Shown here in pieces: positions 21,401 to 33,509 of a stretch of DNA of 64,000 nt (position 1 is the stretch's first letter; the number at the start of each line of letters is the position of its first letter). The stretch is from positions 15,978,962 to 16,042,961 of the forward strand of contig NC_087074.1 of assembly GCF_026151205.1 (NCBI RefSeq). Direction: 5' to 3'. The position numbers were made by a program, and so were the translations under genes. The stretch is from Bolinopsis microptera. Taxonomy: Eukaryota; Ctenophora; Tentaculata; Lobata; Bolinopsidae. The notes beneath the pieces are model-generated. The model saw only the letters and a list, made by a program, of their open reading frames with translations, had not been told where the DNA came from and ran no database searches.

Positions 21401-22832
21401 AAACTTTGCCGGCTGGTATAGGCTTAGACTAATATTTTGAGAAAAAGCGGCGCGTGATAGTAAATTACGAGTATCACCCGTTAACGAGTGAGATTCGTCC
21501 AGTATAACCTGTTTATGCTCTAACCATAGCCCTCTCGCTAGTAGTACGCTTAGACACATGGCAATGTGAAAGAAGATGATGTAAAGATCTAAATGTTAAA
21601 TTAGCATTTGCAAATTAATAGTATTGAAATCTCGCACAGCAAGTTATTAAAAGAATGTAATGAGAGTCGAGCCGAATTTATTGTTCAGTAATCACATATA
21701 TCGTACCCACGAGTTTTCAGTTTACGAACTACGCGCAAGTGTGAAGTGCAAGCGCGAAAGCTTTAGTGCAATTTAGCTACGAAAATACCAAAACCCTTAA
21801 AATGCGATGCATTCAGTATTTAGAATTGATATATTATAAATTTATAAGTTATGTCAATCCTCTTACCTGGGGACCCAGGCTAGTATGTACATGTTCATAA
21901 ACATTAAGATTTGGCGAATAAAGATTTGGCGGAATGACAGGCTGAGCGCGGCCCAGTAACAATCCTCGGGATCGGAATTATTTTGGATAAATACTTTACA
22001 GCTTTGAGCTTCGAGTAATCTATTTGACGATGTTTGTTGTAGCGCGATGCACTACTGGGCCGCGCCGCGCAGCCAATAATATAATGCTTCTTGCAACCAC
22101 TAGTGCTTTACTGAACATACTTGGTCAGTACGTTACTTGATACATGTTTCGTATCCAAATATCAGAGATATTCGCGCGCGAAAAGTGGCATGCAACGTAT
22201 GTCAATACGCTACTGTATGTACGAACTTTTGAAAGGTGTCGAACTGTACAAATTTTAAAAAGCTGTCGAGGAATTTTTACCGAATTTTTAAAAATTTTTT
22301 GTTTTTTAATCAGTAATCACTTCAGTCCGAAAAATTTGTTATTTTTGTCCGGGAGGTTACATTTCAGATTTAAAATATTAACATGCATCCGCACGTCATC
22401 GTTTCTCGCCATTTTAACACAAATTTTTGCAATTAGCTTTTTATTATATATTTCGAAAATTTATGAGGCGAATTTTTCCCAAACTAATCCCGAACTGAAA
22501 AAACGTGCCGAACTGTACGAATTTTTTACGACTTTCGTACGAACTGACCAACTATGTTACTAAATTGGCGATATGCACCATGACTGGGCCCCGCCGAGCT
22601 GTGAACATGAACAGTGAAGGATTGACATCGTGAATCAATGCGATGCGTTACTGTGAGTGTGTCGCGCCGCGCATCCAAAAATGCTTCTCGGTATCCAATA
22701 ATGCTTTTCGGCGAAATGCACCACTGAGCTGTGAAAGATTGGCATCATGAATCAACGATGTTAGTAACTTGTATAAATTTCGTCGAAATAGTACGTGCCG
22801 CTTTCTTCCGATCCCGAAATGTTAACGGTCGA
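21401..22832. other. Interior of the long-TIR element, non-coding
   Basis: Contains GC-rich patches with inverted GCGCGGCCCAGTA (21955) / TACTGGGCCGCGC (22051) and a stretch near 22138 shared with ~980. The 139-codon frame at 22144-22563 is of AT-rich, low-complexity composition and looks spurious. No transposase motifs seen. Confidence 0.5.
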
Positions 22833-23110
22833 CGGTCGTTTACATATTAGTATTACGTAATCAGCTGAGGAGGTTGGGGTTTTCAAATGATTATTGATTA
22901 CGCTAGTGTAATATTGACATAAATATAATAGCTATGGTAAAACTGATTACGGGGTATGTGAACGACCCCTCATTGTTAGTAATCAGTTCCATACATAGCT
23001 ATTAAGCTATTAGTATTATGTCACAATCACATTAGCGAGCGTAATAATTTGGAAAACCCCGGCCGGCGGCATCAGGCCCTTTATATAATTATAATATGTA
23101 AACGACCCCT
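22833..23110. mobile_element. Harbinger-type MITE copies (one complete, one partial)
   Basis: GGTCGTTTACATATTA at 22834 pairs with TATGTGAACGACCCC ending at 22969, the same ends as the MITE at 16431. A second right end, ATATGTAAACGACCCC, finishes at 23109, following a half-copy that retains AATAATTTGGAAAACCCC. Confidence 0.65.
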
Positions 23111-23338
23111 TGATTAAGTGATATTTAATATTTTGTTCCACTCAGCCGAATATTTGATAAATCGAGTGTAATAGTTGGGTGACTTCGACGAGCCGCGCAA
23201 GCTTATAGTTATATCATTTGCATTCTCACTTAAATTATAATTAATTTTCATACACAGTAAAAATTAATTTTCATATAAAATAAAAATAACAAAAAAGATT
23301 GGGTGGGAAAAGACAGGCTGCGCTTACGGTCCCAGTAA

Positions 23339-23815
<477 letters not shown>

Positions 23816-23859
23816 GAGAGTTAGGATTACTGTTACTGTGATAGGATATGATATCTTGT

Positions 23860-24240
23860 GCTATATGTAGCGACGACATCTGACGCAGCGACATATAGCG
23901 CTAGATAGCGACATCTAGCGCTAAATAGCCTGGACTGTCACGACCCAAAATTCTTCGCTATTTAGCGCTATCTAACGCTATTTAGCGCTATCTAACGCTA
24001 TCTAGCGCTATATGTCGCAACGACATCTGACGCTATATAGCGCTATCTGGCGCTATATAGCGCTAGATAGCGTGAACTGTCGTAAACTGACTTATCCCGC
24101 TATCCAGCGCTTGATGTCGCCTGCGTCAGATGTCGTCGCGACAGATGTCGTCAGATGACGTCAGATATCGCTAGATGGCGTCAGATAGCGTCAGATGTCG
24201 CGGCAACATATGACGCTAGATGACGCTAGATGTCGTCCCT
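23860..24240 (+). repeat. Right internal array of TAGCGCTATC/TGACGTCAGA motifs
   Basis: Same vocabulary as 20560-20920, with the direct-orientation landmark TATGTCGCAACGACATCTGA at ~24010, then a block of TGTCG/TGACG units. Confidence 0.85.
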
Positions 24241-24242
24241 AG

Positions 24243-24579
24243 AATTTTTATGAAAATAGCGCTATCTGTCGCCTGGCGTCAGTGCTGCGTGCTTAGCGTC
24301 ATCTAGCGTCATCTAGCGTCATCTAGCGTCATATAGCGTCATATAGCGTCATATAGCGCTAGATAGCGCTAGATAGCGCTAGATAGCGCTAGATAGCGAC
24401 ATTCGAAAGGTGCCGTGCACTTAGCGACAATGTCGCTAATTGGCGTCATCTAGCGTCATCTAGCGTCATCTAGCGTCATCTAGCGTCATCTATCATCATC
24501 TGGCGATATTTCACGCTAGATGACGCTAGATGACGCTAGATGACGTCATATGTCGAATTTCAACTATCAGTAAAGGTCC
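24243..24579 (-). repeat. Right terminal inverted repeat of the 4.37-kb element
   Basis: Reverse complement of 20214-20549 with the same unit counts and the same core (ATTCGAAAGGTGCCGTGCAC). Confidence 0.93.
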
Positions 24580-24587
24580 ACAAACCT

Positions 24588-25383
24588 TACATTAAATACA
24601 ACATACTGTAAACTAAACTATAGTACAATACAAACTTGAATATTAGATTTTGTTAAATAGTTAATTGAATTATGATAGAGTCTTGATGAAAGACAGGTTA
24701 ATAAGCAATAGTAAGTATGTAATACTAGTAAGTATGTAACCTCGAGGCCAATGTCATGTTTCTTGTATGCAGCGTTGTAATGTAACATAATGTACATTTG
24801 CGATGAACATAAAAAGAAACGAGGGTGTAACATTCAACCTAGCTTCGATCACAAACAAGCAGTTGCGCCACTTGATCACCTTTCGAAGCTTTATTCAGTA
24901 CAATCGCGTTTTGAGGGGTTTTGTTATATTAATCTTATGTGACAAACAGTTGTTCACCAAGCTATGCAATGTAAGGAAAAATAAGATGAATAAATATTAA
25001 ATAAAGTTTGTAACAAGCGGTTGGCCGGGCATTGAGCAAAAGAAAAGAGCGGTTCAGAAAACAATAGAATTTACACGTCATGTAACAAACCAGTGCAGTG
25101 TGATCAATGAAGTTGTCCACGTGATCAGTTACCCATCCGGATAGTTTATTTCCTGCACTTAGAGCAAGACTGAAGACATGGTGTGTCTCATTTCGGATGA
25201 TTATAATTACACTAAATTAACTAAATTTGAGAGTTTTAAGCATTACATTTTGAGTATTACATTTTAAGCATACATAGCTGATTTGTTTGCGGTATGACGA
25301 TTATGCATAATTTGTGGTTCGGTATTTTACTTAAATTACTCCATAAATCGAATTATTCCGCATAATAACAGCTAAAGCTTAAT
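24588..25383. other. Intergenic, AT-rich
   Basis: No supported gene. Short frames only. Confidence 0.45.
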
Positions 25384-26600
25384 ATTATTTTTTTTATTAA
25401 ATACTTTTCAAACTTTACAGAGTACAGCAATTACAACGTATGAAATAAACTCGAATAAATTATTGCCCCCGTCTGTAAAATCTGACGGGAGACCAAACAC
25501 GGTACTGCACAGTAAAACGTGCCCGCAATTACATGGCCCCGATATGATTTTTTAAAGTGTGAAACAAAATTGTGATAAAATAAATGTGTGGTGAAGAATG
25601 TGAAACAGTTCAAATTTCTTCAGACGAGGCTGATACACTGTTCTTATCAGAGCTGACAATCTTATTGTTCCTTATGAAATGAACTCTGTTAGGCTCTGCT
25701 TTCCTCTTCTCTTTCAATTCCTCCCAGAGCTTCTTGTAAGCTCTCCTTTCTTCCACTGATCTGTCTGGGCAAATGTAGATACTTTTATAGCCCTCTTTTG
25801 TGCGTAGTAGTTTCGCTTTTCGCAGCACCTGAGTAACCATATCAGAGCTATTTAGAGATAGTTTAGTAGGTCGTATTAATGTGCCGGCTCTCTTCAAACC
25901 AACTCTACAACAGTCACGAAATGAAGGTTTCTCGTTTATCTCACCAAGAACTTCAGCAACTTTGTTTTCTAACTTCTCGCCGTCGGATTCACTTATTCCG
26001 TAGATTACGACGTTTCTGCTTCTTTCATCCTTTTCAGCTATTGTCTTAACTGCAGTACAGATCTTCTTTGGCGTAAGAGCAGCAGCACAAGTCTTCTTCA
26101 GGGCAGAAGAATATGATTTCATCTCTGTCTGCACAGTTGTTTGGACAGACTTGAGTTCTTCGTCCTTCTTTTCAATGAGCTGCTTCTGCAAATCAATGAC
26201 AGTTTTCTGCTCCGCGATTAATGAAATGTTCTGTTTATCTACTCTCTCCGCAGCCATTTGCAAATGAGGAGCTGCATAACGATTCAAAATGAAACAAACA
26301 GTTTGCAGCCAATCACACAGTTTTTCTTTCGAAACTGATCGCTTGTTCAGGTTTTTCAATACTAGATCTCCGTATTCCTTAACATCCAGTTCATGGCACA
26401 TTTCATTGAAAACACTGTTTGTAGCTCTCGCTACCTGATCTGCATGTCTGGCACTAAACAGATCATCATTATCGGGGTCATCGACCAAATGCTTCGTATG
26501 TTCATGGTATGAGTACTGCATCGTGTATATTCCAATGTACAGTTCTTGTATACAGGCTACAAAACGATCACACTAAAAGACAAGCACTTCTTATCGCAAG
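25384..26600 (-). mobile_element. Second ORF1-only element (outer limits approximate)
   Basis: In minus orientation an ORF1-like gene is followed by ~225 bases ending in TTTAATAAAAAAAATAATAT, an A-rich end containing AATAAA, as in a retrotransposed transcript. No reverse transcriptase frame follows. I could not define a target duplication or the 5' boundary. Confidence 0.45.
25610..26521 (-). CDS. LINE ORF1-like protein, intact 303 codons
   Basis: Complete frame from ATG 26519-26521 to the stop at 25610. Residues ~1-85 are a helical N-terminal region, ~88-140 a coiled coil (IAEQKTVIDLQKQLIEKKDE), then the conserved core: ERSRNVVIYGISESDGEKLE (166-185), KLSLNSSDMVTQVLRKAKLL and SIYICPDRSVEERRAYKKLW (247-266). 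The order is the same as in the broken paralogue at 18195-19226, but the residues are well diverged, so this is not a recent copy. Such proteins usually bind retrotransposon RNA as coiled-coil trimers. Being intact while lacking ORF2, it may be a trans-mobilised element or a host-retained gene. Confidence 0.82.
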   Translation of the reverse strand: MQYSYHEHTKHLVDDPDNDDLFSARHADQVARATNSVFNEMCHELDVKEYGDLVLKNLNKRSVSKEKLCDWLQTVCFILNRYAAPHLQMAAERVDKQNISLIAEQKTVIDLQKQLIEKKDEELKSVQTTVQTEMKSYSSALKKTCAAALTPKKICTAVKTIAEKDERSRNVVIYGISESDGEKLENKVAEVLGEINEKPSFRDCCRVGLKRAGTLIRPTKLSLNSSDMVTQVLRKAKLLRTKEGYKSIYICPDRSVEERRAYKKLWEELKEKRKAEPNRVHFIRNNKIVSSDKNSVSASSEEI

Positions 26601-26943
26601 TTACAACAGCTGATAACAGAGCTCGCTATTTGCAACCAAATGTAAAACGACTACACACATATATATATATATATTTAATAATATGCTTACAGCTATATTG
26701 TTTTAACTTTTGGCACAACATTGCCCGGTACAGGGAGCTGTCAGTTCTCAATTGCAAGTATTCACTTTTATTTCTTGCTCGTGCATTTCGCGTATGGTAA
26801 TTTAAGTTCATTATAGAAAACCTAGCATAAGAAAAGAACCCGTGATAAAGCAATTGTGATGGTCGATGGAGATCGGGATGCAATCTAACTTAGGTAAATA
26901 CTAAACAGGAACAATGGGTGAACTTAGCTCAGATATTTGTAAT

Positions 26944-27630
26944 CAGTATTGCTCACACACTAGATTACTGCTCCTAAAGATGATTGGATAGGAATTTAAT
27001 CTGATTTGAATCTAATATCAATAGTCCATGAGAAGGCTATGAGATATCATAATGATAATAGTAGATACAAATTGCTTTGTCGTGCAACTAGCATTGATTC
27101 GTTGATTGAACGAGGGCGCTGATATCTCAATATTCATAACTGGTATATTTGCTCTGTACTTGGCAAGTACAGAGCAAATATACCAGTTATGAATACTACT
27201 TGCTGACTGCTGAGAGCCGAGAGAGGTAAACCCAATAACCAGAGGTACAGTTCGTTCATAATTAAGCAGATGTAAAAAAGTATTATATCAGATGACAAGT
27301 TAAACTGTAATACTATCGATAATTGTGAAGAAAAAAAATTGAAAAGAGGATGAATCTTGGCAAATTGATAACTCCTAGTCCTCAAGCTGGATCGCAATCC
27401 TTCAACAGATTGAAATGGAGTCACTTAGGTTGTAACATAATATAATTTGCAGGCACTTAGCTTGTAGGAATCTAATATTGTAACATTATAATATTGTATA
27501 CGGATACCCTGCCTTAATTATGCCTTAATTATGCCTTAATTATGCTCATCGTCATCTGAACTAACCCCAGTCGTAAACCCATCTTATTAAAAAAGCTTCT
27601 ATTAGGGTAATTTGTTAGGAAACTCGGTGT
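26944..27630 (+). repeat. Large direct repeat, copy A
   Basis: Shares with copy B (27772-28830) the ordered landmarks CACTAGATT...GCTCCTAAAGATGATT, AGGAATTTAATCTGATTTGA, CTTTGTCGTGCAACTAGCAT, CTATCGATAATT, AGATTGAAATGGAGTCACTT and GCAGGCACTTAGCTTGTAGG. Some translated pieces look like a decayed LINE C-terminus, but with many stops. Contains the palindrome at 27131-27195. Confidence 0.9.
27131..27195. repeat. 65-bp perfect palindrome (32-base arms, 1-base centre)
   Basis: TATTCATAACTGGTATATTT onward to the centre G at 27163, then the exact complement. Copy B of the surrounding repeat has only the left half, so the right arm arose by inverted duplication in this copy. Confidence 0.97.
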
Positions 27631-27771
27631 TGCTTTTTGTTTAGGGAGCAACTCGCCATATAAGTCCAGGATCGAAATCAAAGTAAGGTGGCCCAAAGTA
27701 ATCATGTACATAAATATAATAAAAATGACCAAAACTCGGTGCATGTGCAATATTAACGCATTAAGTTAACC

Positions 27772-28830
27772 TCAGTATTGCACACACACACACTAGATTG
27801 TAGCTCCTAAAGATGATTTGATAGGAATTTAATCTGATTTGAATTTAATATCAATAGTCCATAAGAAGGCCATGAGATATCATAATGATAATAAAATTCC
27901 TTTGTCGTGCAACTAGCATTAATTCTTTGATTGAACGAGGGCGTAGATATCTCAATATTCATATCTGAAGGTGAATATTTGCTCTGTACTTGCCGACTGC
28001 CGAGAGAGGTATGCCCAATGTTCAGAGCTGCAGTTCTTATAGAATCTAGTAGATTTAAATAAAGCTGACCTGACTGATGTGTTCACTGGTCATTTAGTCG
28101 ACAAAACATGTAAAACGAAGACTATTGATATATTTGGAATGTGGATGCTGAGTGATTTTTGAGTTAAAAGCATAAAACCGAAAATTTAGACTTGTGAATT
28201 CGTGTGAAGTTGTGTTAAAATACTGCCTTGATTTTAATCAGAGGCAACATGTAAGTCCGGTGGGTGCAGAATCGCACTATTGACCTAATACCGCACTTTT
28301 CCGCACCATTGACCGATATAGGTTCTATCAGATTTGTGTCCGACCCTTCGTACTGCTGTGTACAATAAGAAAGGATCGACAGGCCCATAACTATGATTAG
28401 GTCAAAAGTTGTTCATGATGCAACATCAAAAACATCGGAAAGAAAGTATGTCAGATGTTATACTATCGATAATTATGAATAAAAAACAAAAGAGGATGAA
28501 TCGTGGAAATTAATAACTTCTCAATCTGGATCGCAATCTCTCAACAGATTGAAATGGAGTCACTTAGGTTACATAATATAATTTGCAGGCACTTAGCTTG
28601 TAGGTATCTAATGTTGTAAAATTAAAATATTGTATATCATGCCTCAAGCATGCTCATCGCAAGCTAAACTGCCCCAGTCATCATACCCATCTAATTATAA
28701 AAGCTTCTATGAGGGTAATTCTAGGGCACGCCTACTGTACTTCGACTGACACGGAAGTTTGACACGCAACAATGTTACCTCCCTAACCTACCTAATATTA
28801 CATCTTGATTTGTCAGGAATCTCGGTACAA
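27772..28830 (+). repeat. Large direct repeat, copy B
   Basis: Diverged duplicate of 26944-27630, carrying an extra ~350 bases around 28030-28440 (with AATCTAGTAGATTTAAATAA) that is missing from copy A. Confidence 0.85.
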
Positions 28831-30039
28831 TACTAACACATTAACCTTTATTTGATGTGTTACACTAAATAATCGTGTATTGCATAAGTAACCGCATTCT
28901 TTCCTTGATATAACATGTTCACCTGTCTGTAGTATGCGGTTACAAGCATTCCTAAACATTTGTGTAAAATCCAAATACTTAACAAAAACCATATAGAATC
29001 ATAAATTGTTAATAAAATAGAGAAAATGAAGCGTCAGTAAAACAAAAAGGTTAAATTAACCCAGAGTGAGGTTACGAGCATCAAGTACAGATTACCAGAT
29101 TCAAGCCTGATAACTAGCTTGAGATCCTAGTCTGATAACTAACTTCAAAACAATATCATTACTCTGAGAAACTTAGCTGCCCAACACCGGCATTATAGGT
29201 CACCTCCGTTATAGGATGGGCTTGTGTGTATGCCATTAAAACTACGGACTTGTTGAAAAATGGGATTATAGTTTACTAGTGTAACCCATGCCCACGGCTG
29301 GGACATGGCAGTTGAAATGCAAAAGTGTCAACCCGCTCACTGCTCAGTCCAAACACAAATTAAGCAATCAAAATACCTTTTTTAAATTTTATGTGACAGA
29401 AGAGGTGAGGTTGAATAGAACACACTTATAACATGTATAAATTATTTAAGGAATGTTGTGAACTATAAAGCACCGTTCAGCCTACATTTAGTAGCAAGCG
29501 AAAAGCACGAAGGCAAATCCGCTCCCTCACTCAGTACTTCAGTAGTCAATAGCAAAATGTTGTGATCGAATAACGAATTAGACCTCGTATAAATTTCAGA
29601 TAGAACTATATATATATATATATACAATATATATATATACAATATATATATATACAATCGCTATAATCATAATAATAATCAGGCTACTAACGTCTTACTA
29701 ATGATTTTCGAATCTCTATTTCACAAAAACCATTTGGCTTGGTCAGAGTTTTGTCGGCACTATTCCGAAAAAACAGTCCCATAATAACGCACGCACGCAA
29801 AACCCCACCCGTCACACAAACAAAGTCAATACATAGATTAGACCCTCATCATGCCTCAGTTGTAAAGGTGGTGATGCTTCAGTGAATAAGTAATGGAACA
29901 CGAGAACTAATCTGGTAATGAAGTAACAGAACACAATCAGCAATTTACTAACGAAGTGATCAAACATATTGATCTTGGAAACCCTTTTGTGATTGCTTTT
30001 GATAGGATAAGGAAGTAAGAACACTGGAAAAATGGCCAA
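28831..30039. other. Intergenic, with AT microsatellite
   Basis: TATATATA/ACAATATATA tracts at about 29609-29656. No supported gene. Confidence 0.45.
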
Positions 30040-30450
30040 GAACCAACATCAATAAGTTCCGGTCGCGTAAACAATTAACTAGAGAACCGAAGGTTGGAGG
30101 CTTTGTAACCAGGTAACCAGGTAACCAGGTAACCAGGTAACCAGGTAACCAGGTAACCAGGTAACCAGGTAACCAGGTAACCAGGTAACCAGGTAACCAG
30201 GTAACTAGGTAACCAGGTAACCAGGTAACCAGGTAACCAACATCGATTAGTTCTGGTCACGTAAACAATTAACTAGAGAACCGAAGATTGGAGGCTTTGT
30301 AACCAGGTAACCAGGTAACCAGGTAACCAGATAACCAGGCAACCAGGTAACCAGGTAACCAGGTAACCAGGTAACCAGGTAACCAGGTAACCGGGTAACC
30401 AGGTAAACAATTAACTAGAGAACCGAAGGTTGGAGGCTTTGTAACAAATC
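30040..30450 (+). repeat. Higher-order repeat with embedded GGTAACCA octamer arrays
   Basis: The unit (GTAAACAATTAACTAGAGAA then CCGAAGGTTGGAGGCTTTGT) occurs at ~30066, ~30261 and ~30402. Between occurrences lie arrays of the octamer AACCAGGT: about 16 copies at 30107-30238 and about 14 at 30299-30413. The octamer also contains GGTAACC, nearly self-complementary. Confidence 0.95.
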
Positions 30451-31590
30451 CATTTTTACGCGCCTATTCTTTCACGCGTTGTTTTGACGAAGCAATTTTA
30501 TGCATCTACATCTACATTATATCCCATGACGATGTCACGTGATACATTAATACTCTCTCCTGACATGTGTAAGAAGATATGAAATGTCAAAAATAGATTA
30601 TATTATATTTTCCAGGATCGGTCCTTGGAAAGAAAGTGATTGTTATAGTCAATGCACGATGCGGAACAGTATGCGATAACTTCAATAATCATCCGAGTTG
30701 AACCGAGTTTAATGCCAGCTGGTGTAACTGTGTGATGGTAATACGCACAATACACCGTTGGATTCGTAAAATCCTATGTTACACAATTGCAAGTCTGCAC
30801 TCTGCATGCATAATTCACAATTGCGAAAATAATGCAAATGAAATGCGAATAAGATTGCAAATTCAAGTGAGGATTAGGTATGCAACACGATTTTGTTAAT
30901 CGTGTTATACAATTGTATGTACTCAGTAGTAAAATGTTCCCTCTTGAAGCAACTCTAAGAAAACGAGAATGTCGCAGTAGCAATTAGGAATGACTTTAGA
31001 GTCAAATAGAAAAACGATACGAGTTCAGAAAAACGGTACAAGTTCAGCAAATGTCAGAATTGTCAAGATATTGAGGCGTTGAAAAGATACAGTCCTTAGG
31101 TTTCTTATCTATTACGTTTCTTTAGCGTATTATATGTATAATAACAGTTAGGAGGCCACGTGCAGGATGTTGGTACTTGCCGAGCCTGACGTTAGAGACA
31201 GCCTGGTGGTCACCTACCAGCAGTATCCAAGCAGCCCAACCACTAAGGATTGACATTACGGTAGTGCTCTCGGTGGTCGGGCTTCTTGGATATTTCATAT
31301 TGCCCACTTCTCTAAAATCAAACTATAAATGGCAGCAAGGATTGGGGTTATGTAACTGGGATCTACTCCCATCTAATTATCCAAAGTGGAAACTGTAACT
31401 TATGGTTAGTGGTTACTCACTAATTAACTTTACCTTTCTGTCATGGTAGATGGTTTTTCAATTTTGATTTACTTTATTTAATGAGAACGGACAATTTTGG
31501 AATAAGGAGATCCTAAATCTGGTCGTAGAGCTTACTTACTTTGGTTACTTTGGTTGAGTTTATCCTCGTAGCAGGATTCAGGAAGGGTCA
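30451..31590. other. Intergenic, nothing recognised
   Basis: A 61-codon minus frame at 31122-31307 has no known motif. No repeats of note. Confidence 0.4.
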
Positions 31591-32400
31591 TCAGATGTCT
31601 GACCACCTCGATGGCGAGTAGTCTACCAGGGAATTAGACCGGCTGCTGCTATTACCGGAAATCGGAGGGTTGTCCGGTATCAAAGCAATAAACTTGGACA
31701 AACTAACTTTAAACGACTCAAAAGTAGCTTCAGCTTTAATACTGTCAGGCACTTTGTTCCATAGTTTTGGTCCTCTTACAGCAAATGAGTTATCATAGAG
31801 TGTCTGGTTGCTCAAGGAACTCAGCCTAGACAGGGAAAGGATGATTGGGGGGGGGGGGGGGGGGGGTACCATGTCTGGATGTTTTTGTGAACCTAATATT
31901 GCTGCAATTGGGGACAACATTGTGAAGGATCTTCCACATCATCAGAATGGTATACCGTTCCCCTCTGCGCTGCAGTGACATCAGCTTTAGATGTGAAAGC
32001 CTCTCCCAATAGTTCATATTTTCCAGACCTCCTATACGATTGGTGAATGTTCGCTGAACCCCCTCCAAAAGCTGAATCTCAGTCACCTTAACAGGGTCCA
32101 CAGCGGACAACAGTACTCTAGTAAGCTTCTGACCAAAGACTTATATAGGGTAGTCATTACGGTCCTATCACGAGTTTTGAAGACACTAAACACCCATGAC
32201 AGTGTGCTTCTAGCTTTCTTGACCAAATTACCGATCTGTTTGGACCAGTTCAGATCGCTTGATACCATAACTCCGAGGTCCCCAACGTTCTCAACGGGTT
32301 AAAGTATGTCCTCGCTGGAGACCTTGTAAAGAAGAGTTTCCACGTAAAAAGGGAGTTCAGAAAAGTGGCTCTTTCTATTGTGGAGATTATTCAGGAGCTT
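31591..32400 (-). pseudogene. CR1/jockey-like LINE reverse transcriptase, C-terminal remnant
   Basis: Minus-strand pieces in consecutive frames give the standard order after the palm: LGVMVSSDLNWSKQIGNLVK, KARSTLSWVFSVFKTRD, LYKSLVRSLLEYCCPLW, then EIQLLEGVQRTFTNRIGGLE, RLSHLKLMSLQRRGERYTIL, MMWKILHNVVPN and finally FAVRGPKLWNKVPDSIKAEA. The frame slips once near 32110 (CTGTGGACCCTG), has a stop near 32300, and is interrupted by a 20-base poly-G tract (31847-31866), read as polyproline. An inactive remnant. Confidence 0.88.
31847..31866 (+). repeat. Poly-G tract, 20 bases
   Basis: Uninterrupted G run inside the LINE remnant; G-quadruplex-capable. Confidence 0.97.
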
Positions 32401-33441
32401 GAAGGTTTATTACTAAGATTTTGTGCTAGATGTGAAGTGCTATGTGGCCCTATTATAGAGGAATTTAATTCTCCCTTTGAATCAATCAAGCTAGATGATT
32501 TGTTGTAAATGCTGAGATCAAACTATAAATTTACAGGCTATCGTCAAACATGTTACAAGGCGTCATCTTCAGAGACATAAGCTTAAAATTGTAAAAAGTT
32601 AGTAAAACCCAAAATTCCTTAAAAAATCTGAACACTCTTAAAACTGTTATATAATTAAAACTAAGATGTTAGGAGTATGGCCCTAGTAAAAAACGGGTAC
32701 AAAGAAGGGAAGCATGGGATAAGATCAAGCGTCTTAAACACGTGGATGATAAATGGGAGCGATGGTAATAAGATTCGATTAATAATGACTAATGGGCACA
32801 CTTGCAGGTGGGACCCGTAATTACACTCAACGGCCCCTGATTTGGGTCATTTCCCGAGACTGGGCCTTGGGGACGGGTACACAAACAAAGAGTTGCTGAA
32901 CCATTTAGTAACCGTAGGGAATTACATGCTGCTGAGGTTTTCAAATCAGCGAGTGTGACCACACGACCCCATGCTGTTTTATTAAGCAATGAAACTCGTG
33001 TTTTACCCTACTAATTCCTAAGTTTTAGGTCAACGATTTGCGCAGCCAGATGGTGTGTTATTTAACGAATTATTCAACTACTTTCTCACATCACAATAAG
33101 TAGTCCCGTTCTGAGAATGGGTACACAAGTTCGACCTTAGTTAAAACTGTGTGTGTGTGTGTGATGATATAGTGTCCAAATTGTTTCCTCAATCCATTAT
33201 GAAATGTAGTCATTGGTCGCTAGCTCCCCGAGTATGTAATTAATAATTATGTCTGATAAAAACAAGAGCACCAAGGTAACTACACGATCTAATTATCACT
33301 AATTTATATGCATATTGATTATTAAAACAACTGTTATTATATATTTATTTATATGCATATTACATTAGTATCAGATAATTATTAACCGGTGTGCCCTCAA
33401 CTTATTTTGTCCTCAATTCGTATGGATAATCTGAAATTCTT
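32401..33441. other. Intergenic with a dispersed repeat at 32779-32885
   Basis: 32779-32885 (CACACTTGCAGGTGGGACCC ... TTGGGGACGGGTAC) is similar to 50742-50822, where the same landmarks recur with substitutions, so it is a dispersed repeat. A GTGTGTGT run sits near 33150. No gene. Confidence 0.55.
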
Positions 33442-33509
33442 GCCACATGGCAGTCGGCACGCGCCACATGGCAGTCGGCACGCGCCACATGGCAGTCGGC
33501 ACGCGCCAC
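33442..33509 (+). repeat. 21-bp tandem repeat, 3.2 copies
   Basis: GCCACATGGCAGTCGGCACG + C repeated at 33442, 33463 and 33484. Confidence 0.96.

Noticed and set aside
22144..22563. 139-codon frame inside the long-TIR element as a transposase
   Set aside because: Low-complexity Phe/Ile/Leu-rich translation from AT-rich DNA; no DDE pattern.
30075..30260. ORF of LPGYLVTW repeats
   Set aside because: Octamer repeat; no start context or neighbouring exons.
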